Below are positions 1-8,270 of a stretch of DNA of 35,259 nucleotides, piece by piece. This stretch comes from Streptomyces triticirhizae (GTDB taxonomy: Bacteria > Actinomycetota > Actinomycetes > Streptomycetales > Streptomycetaceae): assembly GCF_003696235.1 (NCBI RefSeq), contig NZ_RFFJ01000045.1:1-35259 (forward strand). The letters are read 5' to 3'. The notes beneath the pieces are model-generated. The model was not told the origin of the DNA and searched no databases. It saw nothing but the letters and a program-made list of their open reading frames with translations. The position numbers were made by a program, and so were the translations under genes. Within the stretch, counting starts at the first letter, position 1, and every line of letters begins with the position of its first letter.

Positions 1-1088
1 GGGCGGGCGGCGGGCTGGCCGTGGGGCTGCTGTGTGGGGCGGCCGGGGCGCTGACCCAGCGGCACCACCCGTGGTTCGGTCCCTCCCCGCTACGGCGGGC
101 GCTGGCGGCGGTGGCGTGCGCGCTGCTGGCGTGCGCCGGGGGTGCGTTGGCGACGGGCCCGGGCGCCGGCTGGGGGCGGTGCGCGCTCTGGTCGGGGCCC
201 TGGGGCTGGGCGGCGCTGCCGCTCGCCGCCGTGGGGGAACGGGTCTCCGCCGTCGAGGGCGTGCTGGGCGGGGCGTTGACCGCGCTGGCGGTGGCCGCCG
301 CGCTGGTCGTGGCCCGGCGGGCCACGACCGGGCTGCCGGCGCGGGTGCTCCGCCAACAGGTGCGGGTGGCCGGGGCGTTCACGGTGGCGCTCTACGGGGT
401 CGATCCCCGGTTGGCGCGCGCCGCGTTGAGCGCTCCGCGCCGTGCGCGGCGCACGACGGGGCGCGGGTGGCGGGTGCCGCGCGCCCGTTGGCTGCTGGTG
501 CCCTGGCGGGACGCGATCGGGCTGGCCAGGGCACCTGGCCGGGCCGGGCTGGGGCTTGCGCTGTGGGCGACGACCGTGGCGCTGGCCGCGCTGCCGCACC
601 GGGTGGCCGGGGTGGCGGCGCTGGTCACCGGCTGTCTGGCGGCGGCCCAACTCGTCGAGCCCGCCCGGCTGGACGGCGAGAACCGGGAACGCGGCGCCGG
701 CCTGCCCTGGACCCGAGGGGCGCTCACGCTGCGCCACGCGCTGCTGCCGGGGGCGCTGCTGCTGGTGTCGAGCGCCCCGCTGGCCGCCCTCGCGCCGCTG
801 CCCCCGGCGTGGGCGCCGGCGCTGGTGGGCGCGGCGCTGGTCAGCGCGCACCGGGGCACGATGCCCGCCTCCTTGCTGCTGGGCGCGGAGACCCCGCTGG
901 GCGACTCCGGCCCGATCCAGGCCCTGTTCTGGCTGGCCAGGGCGCCCCTGGCGGTCCTCTCCGCGCTGCTCCCGACCGTCCTGTCCGACCGCCTGACGAC
1001 CCCGCTCGCCGCCGCCTGGTCGCTGGCCGTGGGCGCCGCGTTCCTGGTCTGGGCCCACCGCACGGCCCGCCGTTCCGACTCGGCTTAG
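1..1088 (+). CDS. Multi-pass membrane protein, 5' truncated (DUF6297-like)
   Basis: The frame is open to the left edge with no stop, so the gene probably begins outside the window; the first start codon inside is GTG at 21. The visible part (about 355 residues) is dominated by Ala/Leu/Val-rich hydrophobic stretches, with perhaps eight or more membrane segments separated by short Arg-rich loops. Motifs such as LDGENRERGAG between segments and a C-terminal Arg/Ser tail are visible. The overall look resembles the actinomycete DUF6297 membrane proteins, which often accompany ABC-transporter ATPases, but I recognise this only by general similarity. It converges on the TauE-type gene, with a 42-bp gap. 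Function is unknown; a transporter permease role is inference. Confidence 0.6.
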   Translation, partial: AGGGLAVGLLCGAAGALTQRHHPWFGPSPLRRALAAVACALLACAGGALATGPGAGWGRCALWSGPWGWAALPLAAVGERVSAVEGVLGGALTALAVAAALVVARRATTGLPARVLRQQVRVAGAFTVALYGVDPRLARAALSAPRRARRTTGRGWRVPRARWLLVPWRDAIGLARAPGRAGLGLALWATTVALAALPHRVAGVAALVTGCLAAAQLVEPARLDGENRERGAGLPWTRGALTLRHALLPGALLLVSSAPLAALAPLPPAWAPALVGAALVSAHRGTMPASLLLGAETPLGDSGPIQALFWLARAPLAVLSALLPTVLSDRLTTPLAAAWSLAVGAAFLVWAHRTARRSDSA

Positions 1089-1130
1089 CCGGGGCCGGCG
1101 GGCGCCGCGCGCGAACGGTGTGGACACGGT

Positions 1131-1871
1131 CTAGCGCAGCAGGTTGAGCGCCGAGAACACCGTGAAGCCGATGATCAGACGTTGGAAGAGCTGCTGCCGG
1201 TCGCCCCGGTGCAGCCAGCGGACCAACAGCCGGCCCAGCAGCGCGCCGAGCAGGACGCCGGGCACCAGCAGCGCGTTGAGGCTCAACGAGTCGACCGTGA
1301 TCAGTCCCAGGCCGGCGCTGAACGGAACCTTGAAGACATTGACGATCAGGAAGAACCAGGCCGCCGTGCCCAGAAAGGTCAACATCGGAAAGCCGGCCGC
1401 CAGCAGATAGACCGCCATCACCGCGCCGCCCGCGTTGGCCACCATCGTGGTGAACCCGGCCAACAGGCCGAAGAGCAGCGCCGGCGGCCTGGCCGCGCCC
1501 TCCCCGCGCCGCCGCTGCCAGAGGTGCGTGGCGACCACCAGCAGCAGCACCCCGCCGATGGTGCGGCGCATCACGGTGTCGTCGACCCACGAGACAAACC
1601 ACGTTCCCACCAGGATGCCGGCGGCCACCGAGGGGAAGAGCCGCAGCAGCGCGCCCCAGTCGGCGTGGCGTCGGTAGACGGCGACGGCCAGCAGGTCGCC
1701 GACGATCAGCAGCGGAAGCAGGGCGCCGCTGGACTCCCTGGCCGGAAGCGCCATCGCGAAGAGGGCCACGGTGATCGAGGCGACCCCGCCGATCGCCGTC
1801 TTCGCCACCCCGACCAGCACGGCCGCCACCGCCAACGCCGCCAGCTCCGCACCGCCCAGACCCATGACCAT
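1131..1871 (-). CDS. TauE/SafE-family membrane permease (sulfite/anion exporter-like)
   Basis: About 246 residues, close to the usual 240-260 for the family. It begins with a hydrophobic segment carrying the family-like GVAKTAIGG motif and contains a second related half (FTTMVANAGGAVMAVYLL), the two-repeat architecture of TauE/SafE proteins with about eight membrane helices. Family members move sulfite, sulfoacetate or other organosulfur anions across the cytoplasmic membrane; the substrate here cannot be read from sequence. ATG at 1871 is chosen over longer readings because the upstream in-frame stretch is Trp/Gly/Arg-rich and non-conserved in character; ATG at 1865 is an equally possible start. 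It is divergent from the acyltransferase gene across a 448-bp gap. Confidence 0.85.
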   Translation of the reverse strand: MVMGLGGAELAALAVAAVLVGVAKTAIGGVASITVALFAMALPARESSGALLPLLIVGDLLAVAVYRRHADWGALLRLFPSVAAGILVGTWFVSWVDDTVMRRTIGGVLLLVVATHLWQRRRGEGAARPPALLFGLLAGFTTMVANAGGAVMAVYLLAAGFPMLTFLGTAAWFFLIVNVFKVPFSAGLGLITVDSLSLNALLVPGVLLGALLGRLLVRWLHRGDRQQLFQRLIIGFTVFSALNLLR

Positions 1872-2319
1872 CGGGCCATCGTCGCAAGGCCCCCGAGGCC
1901 GCCCCCGACCGGCCACCCACCACCAAACACCCCAAACCATGTGTAACGGGACCGACTTCCGGCCGACCGGCCGCCCCGGGCCCGCCCGAACCGCCGCACT
2001 GTGGCCCACCCCACGTGAGTCCAACACCGGGACGCCCGTGGGGCCGCACCGGGTGGTCACCCGCGCTCAACGAACGGTTCCCATCCCTTGGCCCGGAGTT
2101 CACTTCGTGTATCCCTCGTCGCGGCGGGGAGTTGGCGCACCGGGGCTACGTTCGCTCCGCCCCAGCCCACCGCCGACCACGGGCGGTTTCCGGCCTGTCA
2201 CTCTCCTCGGCTCCTCGCCGGGGCCCCTGGACCGGTGGCCCGCCGCCGGCACCGGACACGGCGTCCCCCCAGGCAACCCGAGACCGACGAGACCCGACGA
2301 GGGGAACCACCCGAGCGAC
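1872..2319. other. Divergent intergenic region, no gene seen
   Basis: This lies between the divergent TauE-type and acyltransferase genes and should hold both promoters. The least GC-rich patches are around 1935-1950 (GTTACACAT on the minus strand, a possible -10 for the permease) and around 2098-2115 (TTCACTTCGTGTAT on the plus strand). Neither has a convincing -35 partner. The open frames crossing it are Pro/Arg-rich and look like chance GC-rich frames. Confidence 0.5.
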
Positions 2320-3573
2320 ATGCCGACCAACACGCCAACCGACACGTCAACCGACGCCGCGACCACCGCCGAGACCCCGGCCGCCCAACCCCCGGCCGCC
2401 GAGACCCCGGCGACCGAGACCCCGGCCGCCGAGTCGCCGGGGGCCGAATCCCCGGCCGCCGGGGAGCCGGCCGAGGCGAGGGCCACCGCGCCGACGCCAG
2501 CGCCGGCCCCCGGGTCAGCGACCATGTCCGCGGCCGCACCCGCGCCGAAGAAGGAGCGGGAACACCGCTTCGACATCGACCTGTTGCGCCTGATCGCCTC
2601 CTGCGCGGTGATCGTCACCCACACCTGCGCCGCCCTGATCCACGCCGTCGACCAGCGGCGCTCCGCCGGCGAACCGGTGTACTGGGCCGGCTTCCTGGGC
2701 GACTCGGCCACCTCGTTCGCCGTCCCGGTGTTCTTCGCGATAGCCGGCTGGGCGGTGGTGGCCGGCGCACCGCCGAAGACCAGCGGCCGACTGTGGCAGC
2801 GGCTGATCCGCAACACGGTGCCGATGTTCGTCTGGACCGCGCTCTACCTGCTCTGGGCCTGGGCGCGCGACCGCAACGAGGACCCGATCGTCGACCTCGC
2901 GGTGGACTCCCTCTTCGACTCGGTGGAGCCCGCCTACCACCTGTGGTTCATGTACGCCTACCTGCCCATCGTGGTGATGCTGGGCTTCGTGGTGCTGCTG
3001 CGCGCCGGGCAACGCCCCTGGGGGATCGGCCTGTTGCTGCTGGCGCTGGCCGGGCTCGGCCCGGCGCTGACCACGGTGCACGAGGTCACCGGCTGGGAGA
3101 CGCCCCGGGTCGGCTGGGGCTTCGGCACCTACTCCGTGATCTACGCGATCGGCGGCGCGTTCCTGCTCTCCGCCGCCCGGCCGGTCCCCGGGCACTGGCG
3201 CTGGCCGCTGGCCGGCACCGCGCTGGCGGCGGTCGCCGGAATCCTCTGGTACAACACGGACATCCACTATGTGATCCCCAACGCCCACCCGTTCGTCGCG
3301 GTGTTGAGCGTCTGCGTGGTCCTGCTGCTGGTCCGCGTCCGCGTCCCGGAACGCCGTCGCGCGCTGGTCAACCGGCTGGCCAACGCGGCGCTCGGCGCCT
3401 ATCTGGTGCACGTCATCCTGGTCGAGGAGCTGGTGGACCGCTATGTGGAGCCCGACCTCTCCGTCGGCCAGGTCGCGTTCTTCCTGCCGGCGATGCTGGC
3501 GGTGACCATCGGCGTCTCCTACGCGGCGAGCCTCCTCTGGGGCCGCCTCGGGCTGCGCCGCTACCTCGGCTGA
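2320..3573 (+). CDS. Acyltransferase family 3 integral membrane protein
   Basis: 417 residues from ATG 2320, with a GAGGGG stretch about 15 bases upstream; ATG 2524 is an alternative start that would remove the low-complexity tail. Residues 1-78 are a Thr/Pro/Ala/Glu repeat region (TPAAETPATETPAAESP pattern). The acyltransferase-3 core follows: RFDIDLLRLIASCAVIVTH at about 83-101, with the Arg and His expected of the family, then roughly ten membrane helices and a short cytoplasmic end. Family members transfer acetyl or other acyl groups onto cell-surface sugars or antibiotics at the membrane. It converges on the two-gene glycosyltransferase unit, so modification of the same surface glycan is a reasonable inference but is not shown. 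The tail is probably a disordered cytoplasmic extension. Confidence 0.85.
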   Translation: MPTNTPTDTSTDAATTAETPAAQPPAAETPATETPAAESPGAESPAAGEPAEARATAPTPAPAPGSATMSAAAPAPKKEREHRFDIDLLRLIASCAVIVTHTCAALIHAVDQRRSAGEPVYWAGFLGDSATSFAVPVFFAIAGWAVVAGAPPKTSGRLWQRLIRNTVPMFVWTALYLLWAWARDRNEDPIVDLAVDSLFDSVEPAYHLWFMYAYLPIVVMLGFVVLLRAGQRPWGIGLLLLALAGLGPALTTVHEVTGWETPRVGWGFGTYSVIYAIGGAFLLSAARPVPGHWRWPLAGTALAAVAGILWYNTDIHYVIPNAHPFVAVLSVCVVLLLVRVRVPERRRALVNRLANAALGAYLVHVILVEELVDRYVEPDLSVGQVAFFLPAMLAVTIGVSYAASLLWGRLGLRRYLG

Positions 3574-3604
3574 GCGCGCGCCCGCGTGCCCCGCACCCGC
3601 ACAC

Positions 3605-3651
3605 GCGCCGGCGCCCACGCCCCCATCGCGAGGGGGCGCGGGCGCCGGCGC
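3605..3651. terminator. Strong bidirectional terminator hairpin
   Basis: A 20-bp stem (arms 3605-3624 and 3632-3651) has one A-C mismatch and the 7-base loop ATCGCGA. It lies between the convergent ends of the acyltransferase (stop 3573) and polysialyltransferase-like (stop 3694) genes, so it can serve both. There is no long U tract, as is usual in high-GC actinomycetes. Confidence 0.8.
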
Positions 3652-3693
3652 TCGTTCGTCGAACCGGCGCTCGGCCGTTCCGTCAGCGCCCGT

Positions 3694-5115
3694 TCAGCGC
3701 TTGGCGCGGGTCGCCTTGCGAACGCGCCGGGCGACGCGGAGCGCGGCGGCGCTGCCGGGGAGTTGCCGGGCCAGATGGGAGCCGAAGCCGCCGGGCAGCG
3801 CCAGCGCGGTGAGCCGGGCCCGCTTGAAGTACCGCTGGGTCGCCGGCCCCAGCTCGGCGGCCAGCCACCGCTCGGCGTCGGCGCGCAGCGTCGGGTTGGT
3901 CTTGGCCTGCATACAGTAGCCAACGGTCCGCATCAGCGGCGCCACGCTCCCGGCCAACTCCGGCCGGTCGGTGATCACTTCGCCCTTCCGCGCCACCTCA
4001 AGGTCGGGCAGCAGCGCGTCCACCAGCGTCAACGGGATGCGGTTGCTGTTCTGGTAGGGCGTGATCCGCTCCAGCAGCGGCTCGGTGCCGACCCGCGCGA
4101 CCGGCAGCCCGTAGTAGACCGACGCGGTGAGCAGCGCCGTCGAGAAGCAGCCGACGACCAGCCCGGGCCTGTGGTGCGCGAAGACCGACTCGGCCAGCAT
4201 GGGCGTGTCCAACACGGTCAGCCGGACGCCGGCCTCCGCCGCCGCCTTCTCCAACACCCGCGAGTACTGGGCCGGCGCCGTCGGGTGCGGCTTGAAGACC
4301 ACGGAACGGAAGCCGGCGACGGCCGCGCCGCGCAACATCCGCTCGTGGAGCGCCTCTTCCTCGGCCTGGGTGAGGATGTCGAGCGCCGCCAGATACTGGC
4401 CGAGCAGCACCGCCGGGCGTTCGACGCCCAACTCGCCGGCCGGCTTGGGGGTCGCCCGCGTGATCTCGTCGAGCACCGCGCGGAACGCGTCGTTGGGCAC
4501 CGTCTCGGCCGGGGTGCCGTGCTCGGAGAGCAGCAGCGGGCGCAGCCCGGGCACCAGGTCGAGGTGGAGCAGCCGGCGCAGCCGGCAGGAGGTGGTGACG
4601 GGCAGCCGGTCCCGGGTCGGGCCGTAGCTCATCAGCCCGTCCGCGTACACGTGGATGTCCGCGTCGGAGAAGATCGTCGCCAGCGCGGCGGCCGGCACCG
4701 CGTGCACCGACTCCACCACCAGCTCGACGGGCCCCTCGCCCAGGTCCCAGTAGCGGCGCAGCAGCCGCTGCCAGAGCGGGGCGTCGCGGTCCAACGGGCG
4801 CCAGTCGCCCGGGTGGAACGGGCGGATCGCCTCGTTCCAGTCGAGCACCCGGTCGAAGCGGGCGGAGACCGCGTCCCAACCGGCCATCTCCGGCAGGCCG
4901 GTGGCGGTCTCGGGAACGGCGGCGTTGTTGGAGACCAGAAGCACCCGCTCGGCCGCGCCGCGCGGGCCGAAGAGGCCGGCGTCCAGCGCGGCGGCCAGCG
5001 TGGCGGCGCCGTAGAGCGTGGAGACCTCGAAGAGCTGGGTGCGCCGCGCGCGCACGCCGGTGCCGCGCTCCGCGCGCACGCCGGTGCCGCGCTCCGTGCC
5101 ATGACCGCCGTTCAT
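3694..5115 (-). CDS. Polysialyltransferase-like glycosyltransferase
   Basis: 473 residues. Three signatures known from bacterial polysialyltransferases and related sugar-nucleotide transferases can be seen in order: an acidic-Gly motif (YADGLMSYG, D159-G160), the His-Pro motif KPHPT at 275-279, and a Ser/Thr motif GCFSTALLTA around 323-331. These normally bind CMP-activated nonulosonic acids and act at the cytoplasmic face of the membrane on surface polysaccharide. The start ATG overlaps the TGA of the upstream GT2 gene by four bases (5112-5115), indicating translational coupling. The N-terminus has a perfect 24-bp tandem duplication encoding ERGTGVRA twice. The actual donor sugar is unknown; streptomycete homologues are linked to teichulosonic-acid-type wall polymers, but no CMP-sugar synthesis gene lies nearby. 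Confidence 0.75.
   Translation of the reverse strand: MNGGHGTERGTGVRAERGTGVRARRTQLFEVSTLYGAATLAAALDAGLFGPRGAAERVLLVSNNAAVPETATGLPEMAGWDAVSARFDRVLDWNEAIRPFHPGDWRPLDRDAPLWQRLLRRYWDLGEGPVELVVESVHAVPAAALATIFSDADIHVYADGLMSYGPTRDRLPVTTSCRLRRLLHLDLVPGLRPLLLSEHGTPAETVPNDAFRAVLDEITRATPKPAGELGVERPAVLLGQYLAALDILTQAEEEALHERMLRGAAVAGFRSVVFKPHPTAPAQYSRVLEKAAAEAGVRLTVLDTPMLAESVFAHHRPGLVVGCFSTALLTASVYYGLPVARVGTEPLLERITPYQNSNRIPLTLVDALLPDLEVARKGEVITDRPELAGSVAPLMRTVGYCMQAKTNPTLRADAERWLAAELGPATQRYFKRARLTALALPGGFGSHLARQLPGSAAALRVARRVRKATRAKR
5047..5094 (-). repeat. 24-bp perfect tandem duplication inside coding sequence
   Basis: Two identical 24-bp units (5047-5070 and 5071-5094) near the start of the polysialyltransferase-like gene encode an eight-residue repeat, ERGTGVRA. 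The unit length keeps frame, so copy number can vary without inactivating the gene. Confidence 0.9.
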
Positions 5116-6086
5116 GCCATGACCGCCTTCCGGTTCCGGCCGGCCAGGCGCCGCAGCACCCGGCCGCGCTCCTCGCCCATCGCCGTCAGCGTGCGTTCCA
5201 ACAGGTCCGGTGGGAAACGGTGCAGCGCGGCCGACGCCTCCCGCTTGAACCGCCGGGCCGCCGCCGGCTCGTAGCCGTCCACGTTGGCGGCGTGGAACGC
5301 GATCATCGCGCAGTAGGTGCGGACGATCTTCGGCAGGAAACGTTCCGCCTCCCGGTCCTCGACCACGTCGGCGAGTATCCGGTCGTGGGCGGGGAGGAAG
5401 TCCAACTGCCGCTCGTCCTTGATCTGGGTGAGGGAGGTGGTGACGCCGCGCCGGTAGAAGACGCCGAGCAGGCCGACCGTGGCCATGCTGCGCGCGCGCA
5501 GATGCGTCTGCCAGGTGAACAACCGGTCCTCGGCCGTTCGCAGGCCGGTCTCGAAGCGCAGGCCGCGGTCCTCCAGCAGCGAGCGGCGGAAGATCCCGGC
5601 CCAGACGAACGGGTAGTCGACCATCGTCTTGCGGTCGGCCGGGCCGATCGCGTCCCTGGGGTCGAAGACCACGTCCCGGCGTGGGGAGGGCGCGCGCACC
5701 ACCGTGCGCCGGCGCGCGGTCGACTGCACATGGTCGGTGCGCACCAGGTCGCAGTCCAACTCCTCGATGGCCTCGACCAGTTGGTCGAGATAGCCGGGGG
5801 CGTACCAGTCGTCGCCGTCGAGGAACGTGACGTACTCCCCGTTGGCCGCGTCGATGCCCGTGTTGCGGGCCTGGGAGATGCCCCGGTTGGTCTCGTGCCT
5901 GATCACTCTGGAACGTGCCAGCTCCCCCTCCGCCCGGCCGAGGATCTCCCCCGTCGCGTCGACGGAACGGTCATCGACCAGGATGAACTCCGTCTCGGGG
6001 CCGGCGTTCCTGGCCAGTCCGCGCAGGGTGGTGGGCAGGAAATCCTGCACGTTGTGGCAGGCGACGATGACAGAAAGTTTTGGCAC
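5112..6086 (-). CDS. Family 2 glycosyltransferase (GT-A fold)
   Basis: 324 residues from GTG 6086, chosen because the GT2 fold starts immediately (PKLSVIVACHNVQDFL) and the sequence upstream in frame is not protein-like; the GGAAA stretch before it is a weak ribosome binding site. Visible motifs are VDDRSVDATGEIL (about 37-49, nucleotide-sugar binding), NRGISQARNTGID, and the metal-binding DGDDW at 90-94. A later acidic region, TAEDRLFTWQ, is the likely catalytic-base ED motif. Proteins of this type add sugars to cell-wall or capsular polymers from the cytoplasmic side. It is coupled by an ATGA overlap to the polysialyltransferase-like gene, so the two probably build one glycopolymer. Acceptor and donor are not predictable. 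Confidence 0.88.
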   Translation of the reverse strand: MPKLSVIVACHNVQDFLPTTLRGLARNAGPETEFILVDDRSVDATGEILGRAEGELARSRVIRHETNRGISQARNTGIDAANGEYVTFLDGDDWYAPGYLDQLVEAIEELDCDLVRTDHVQSTARRRTVVRAPSPRRDVVFDPRDAIGPADRKTMVDYPFVWAGIFRRSLLEDRGLRFETGLRTAEDRLFTWQTHLRARSMATVGLLGVFYRRGVTTSLTQIKDERQLDFLPAHDRILADVVEDREAERFLPKIVRTYCAMIAFHAANVDGYEPAAARRFKREASAALHRFPPDLLERTLTAMGEERGRVLRRLAGRNRKAVMA

Positions 6087-6189
6087 CAGGTTTCCAGAAG
6101 CCGTAGGCAGAGTCCATGCGACGGTAAACACCTGATCAGCGGTCCAGGGTAAGGGGAGATGACCCGGTGGTGAACCATGTGTGTACGCT

Positions 6190-6202
6190 CGGTGAGTCAC
6201 CG
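6190..6202. promoter_or_regulatory. Short perfect palindrome upstream of the glycosyltransferase unit
   Basis: CGGTGA-G-TCACCG is a perfect 13-base dyad about 104 bases upstream of the GT2 start, in the gap between that gene and the Nei-type gene. It could be an operator. Nothing else supports a function. Confidence 0.3.
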
Positions 6203-6268
6203 CATTTCCGCTGGTCAGCGGCGTTTCGACGGGGTAGGGGGCGCGGGGTCGGCGGGTGCGGGGCGGGG

Positions 6269-7105
6269 TCAACGGGTGCGGGGCGGGGTGGCTTGAGCGA
6301 GCGTCGGGCCCTGCTGGCAGCGTGGGCACCAGTAGGTGGGGCGTTCCCGGCCGGGCTCGCCGTGGGCGTCGGCGACGACCCGGATCGGGGTGGCGCAGAC
6401 CAGGCAGGGCTGGCGGGCCCGGCCATAGACATGGAGCCGGGCGCGGCGCTCGCCGGGCGGGGTGGTGGTCCGGTCGAAGCGCTCGCGGTTGAGGGCCAGC
6501 AGCCGGGCCGCCTCGTCGACCAGGCGCGGGAGCCTCTCCTCGGCGACCGGGTCCCCGACCGGGGTCCAGGGGGTGAGGCGGGCGAGGAAGCACAGCTCGG
6601 CCATGTAGACATTGCCGATGCCGGCCAGGTTCCGCTGGTCGAGCAGGGCGTCCCCGAGCGGCCGCTCGGGCGCGGCGCGCAGCCGGGCGAGGGCCTCGTC
6701 CGGGTCCCAGTCGGGGCCCAGGAGATCGGGGCCGAGATGGCCGACGACCGTGGACTCCCGTGCGGTGCGCAGCAGTTCGAGAACGGGGAGGCGGTAGCCG
6801 ACGGCGGTGTTCTCCTCGGTGCCGAGGATCGCCCTGATCTGGTGGGCCGGTCCGCCGCGCCAGCGCTCGCCGGGCGCGAAGACCCGCCAGGCGCCGTCCA
6901 TCCGCAGGTGGGAGTGGAGGGTGAGGCCGCCCTCGACGCGGGTGAGGAGATGCTTGCCCCGGGGCACCACCTCGACCACGGCGCGGCCCCGCAGGTCGAC
7001 GGTGGCCAGCCGGGGAACGCGCAGGTCCGAGCGGACCAGCGTCCGCCCGGCGAGGCCGCCGCGCAACCGCCGGGCGGTCAACCACACGGTGTCTCCCTCG
7101 GGCAC
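6269..7105 (-). CDS. Formamidopyrimidine-DNA glycosylase/endonuclease VIII (Nei-type)
   Basis: 278 residues. The start must be GTG 7105, because the mature enzyme needs Pro2 and Glu3 (sequence PEGDTVW), the Schiff-base nucleophile and acid of the Fpg/Nei family. A beta-hairpin lysine is visible at K51 (RGKHLL), a helix-two-turn-helix around NLAGIGNVYMAEL, and a C-terminal zinc finger CLVC...CPRC, all in the family's order. The enzyme excises oxidised bases and nicks the DNA backbone in base-excision repair. PEGDTVW suggests the actinomycete Nei rather than MutM (Fpg usually begins PELPEVE). Oddly, GGGAGG lies directly against the GTG instead of 5-9 bases away. A 17-bp repeat with 20-bp period (6253-6269, 6273-6289) overlaps and follows the stop. 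Confidence 0.92.
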   Translation of the reverse strand: MPEGDTVWLTARRLRGGLAGRTLVRSDLRVPRLATVDLRGRAVVEVVPRGKHLLTRVEGGLTLHSHLRMDGAWRVFAPGERWRGGPAHQIRAILGTEENTAVGYRLPVLELLRTARESTVVGHLGPDLLGPDWDPDEALARLRAAPERPLGDALLDQRNLAGIGNVYMAELCFLARLTPWTPVGDPVAEERLPRLVDEAARLLALNRERFDRTTTPPGERRARLHVYGRARQPCLVCATPIRVVADAHGEPGRERPTYWCPRCQQGPTLAQATPPRTR

Positions 7106-7154
7106 CCTCCCATGATGCGCCGCGCCTCGGGCCGACGGGCCAAGCGGGGGGCCT

Positions 7155-7170
7155 CGGGCCGGCGGGCCCG
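7155..7170 (-). terminator. Small GC hairpin after the DUF1707 gene
   Basis: CGGGCC-GGCG-GGCCCG is a perfect 6-bp stem about 30 bases past the DUF1707/DUF4190 stop. A similar GCCTCGGGCC sequence occurs upstream of it at 7124-7140 as an imperfect direct repeat. Termination activity is only suggested. Confidence 0.35.
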
Positions 7171-7200
7171 GCCAGGGCGCCCCGTTCGGGTCACCCCCGT

Positions 7201-7800
7201 TCAGGTCAGGGTGACCAGCAGCACAATGCCTATCGCTATCAGCGCCAGGGAGAGATAGCCCATGACCAGCCCGCCCAGCGCCATGCCGTCGCCGGTCTCG
7301 CCGGTGCGGCGAATCGTCGCCCTGGCGCGATGGCCCAGGATCACGGCGGGGATGGCGGTCAGGCCGTAGGTGAAGAAGCAGGAGATGCCGCAGACCATCG
7401 CGGCCACCGCGTTGCCGTTGGTCTGGGGCGGCGGCGGGAAGGGCATCGGCCGTGGCGCGTGGTAGATCGGGCGCGGGCCCCCGGGGACCGGCCCGTAGAC
7501 CGGCGGGCGGTGGATGACCACGGACGGCATGACGGGCGGCCCGAACGTCGTCGGCGCGTAGGGGCTGACCGGGCCGGGCACCGGGCCCTGGGGAAGGTCG
7601 GCGAGCAGGGGCTGGATCTCGGCGTAGGTGCTGGTCTCGTGGAGACGCCGGACCCGGTCGTCGAACTCGTCCTTGGTCAGGCGGCCTTCGGCGAAGCCGG
7701 CCTTGAGGACATCGGCGGCGCGCTCCCGGTCGCTGTCCGAGGCACGCATGTAGCCCTGGTTCTGTGCGGGCGGCCCACCCTGCCAGTTCTGCATCGACAT
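7201..7800 (-). CDS. DUF1707 and DUF4190 domain membrane protein
   Basis: 199 residues from ATG 7800, which has GGGAGG six bases upstream; GTG at 7806 is in frame but lies next to that site. Residues about 18-68 (RASDSDRERAADVLKAGFAEGRLTKDEFDDRV...LLADLP) match the DUF1707 pattern, a short helical domain found at the N-terminus of many actinomycete proteins. A Pro-rich linker with Tyr/His/Pro repeats follows. The C-terminal DUF4190-like unit has two membrane helices, GNAVAAMVCGISCFFTYGLTAIPAVILGH and GGLVMGYLSLALIAIGIVLLVTL, flanking a basic loop. The N-terminus is probably cytoplasmic. No function is established for this arrangement; a small membrane-associated regulator is inference. Confidence 0.85.
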   Translation of the reverse strand: MSMQNWQGGPPAQNQGYMRASDSDRERAADVLKAGFAEGRLTKDEFDDRVRRLHETSTYAEIQPLLADLPQGPVPGPVSPYAPTTFGPPVMPSVVIHRPPVYGPVPGGPRPIYHAPRPMPFPPPPQTNGNAVAAMVCGISCFFTYGLTAIPAVILGHRARATIRRTGETGDGMALGGLVMGYLSLALIAIGIVLLVTLT

Positions 7801-8270
7801 CTGCACCCTCCCCAGTCACGCCGGCTCGAAGCGCCCGCCATCACGCCGTCGACGACGGTGCCCCGCCGGAACCGGCCGTTCCCCTGAACTGACGACGTCC
7901 GGGACGTCCCCATGGTTCCCGCGCCGGCGGGCGGCGCACTCACCGTGCCCGCGACTTCCATGCTGGCGCACCGGGGGAGTTCCGTCCACCGGCTTCACGG
8001 GGCGGGCGGGCGCACCGGGGCGACGGAACGCGGACGCTGAACGCCAACGCACTCCGTGAGTGGGCGCGACGGCAGGAGGTTCGGCGGTACGCCGGCGGAG
8101 GCGCGGACTCTCCCGGAGAGCGGCCGGGTCCACCGTTGGGGTCGCCGCCGCCCCCAACGCCGGGACGGGGCCGGCACCCCTGCGCCGTCGTGGCGGGAAG
8201 CGGCCGCGCGACAACCCACCACGTCGACGAACCCGCCGCGTCGACGACCCGCCGCCTCGGGATGCCCGTG
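7801..8270. other. Gene-free stretch between DUF1707 gene and MarR gene
   Basis: Open frames here are Arg/Pro-rich on both strands and resemble GC-driven chance frames; I accept none. Visible structure: a 13-base dyad CACTC-CGT-GAGTG at 8050-8062, and an imperfect direct repeat of CGTCGACGA-CCCGCCG type near 8222-8254, just beyond the MarR stop. The promoter of the DUF1707 gene should lie at the left end of this stretch. Confidence 0.5.

Noticed and set aside
841..2103. 420-residue minus-strand frame across the first genes
   Set aside because: Gly/Arg-rich frame overlapping the membrane protein and the TauE-type gene; no motif supports it.
3586..5274. Plus-strand open frame over the polysialyltransferase-like gene
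   Set aside because: Composition is His/Gln/Arg-rich and protein-unlike; the minus-strand frame has recognised motifs and an ATGA coupling.
7816..8214. Minus-strand open frame between the DUF1707 and MarR genes
   Set aside because: Arg/Pro-rich with no ribosome site or recognisable features; treated as chance.
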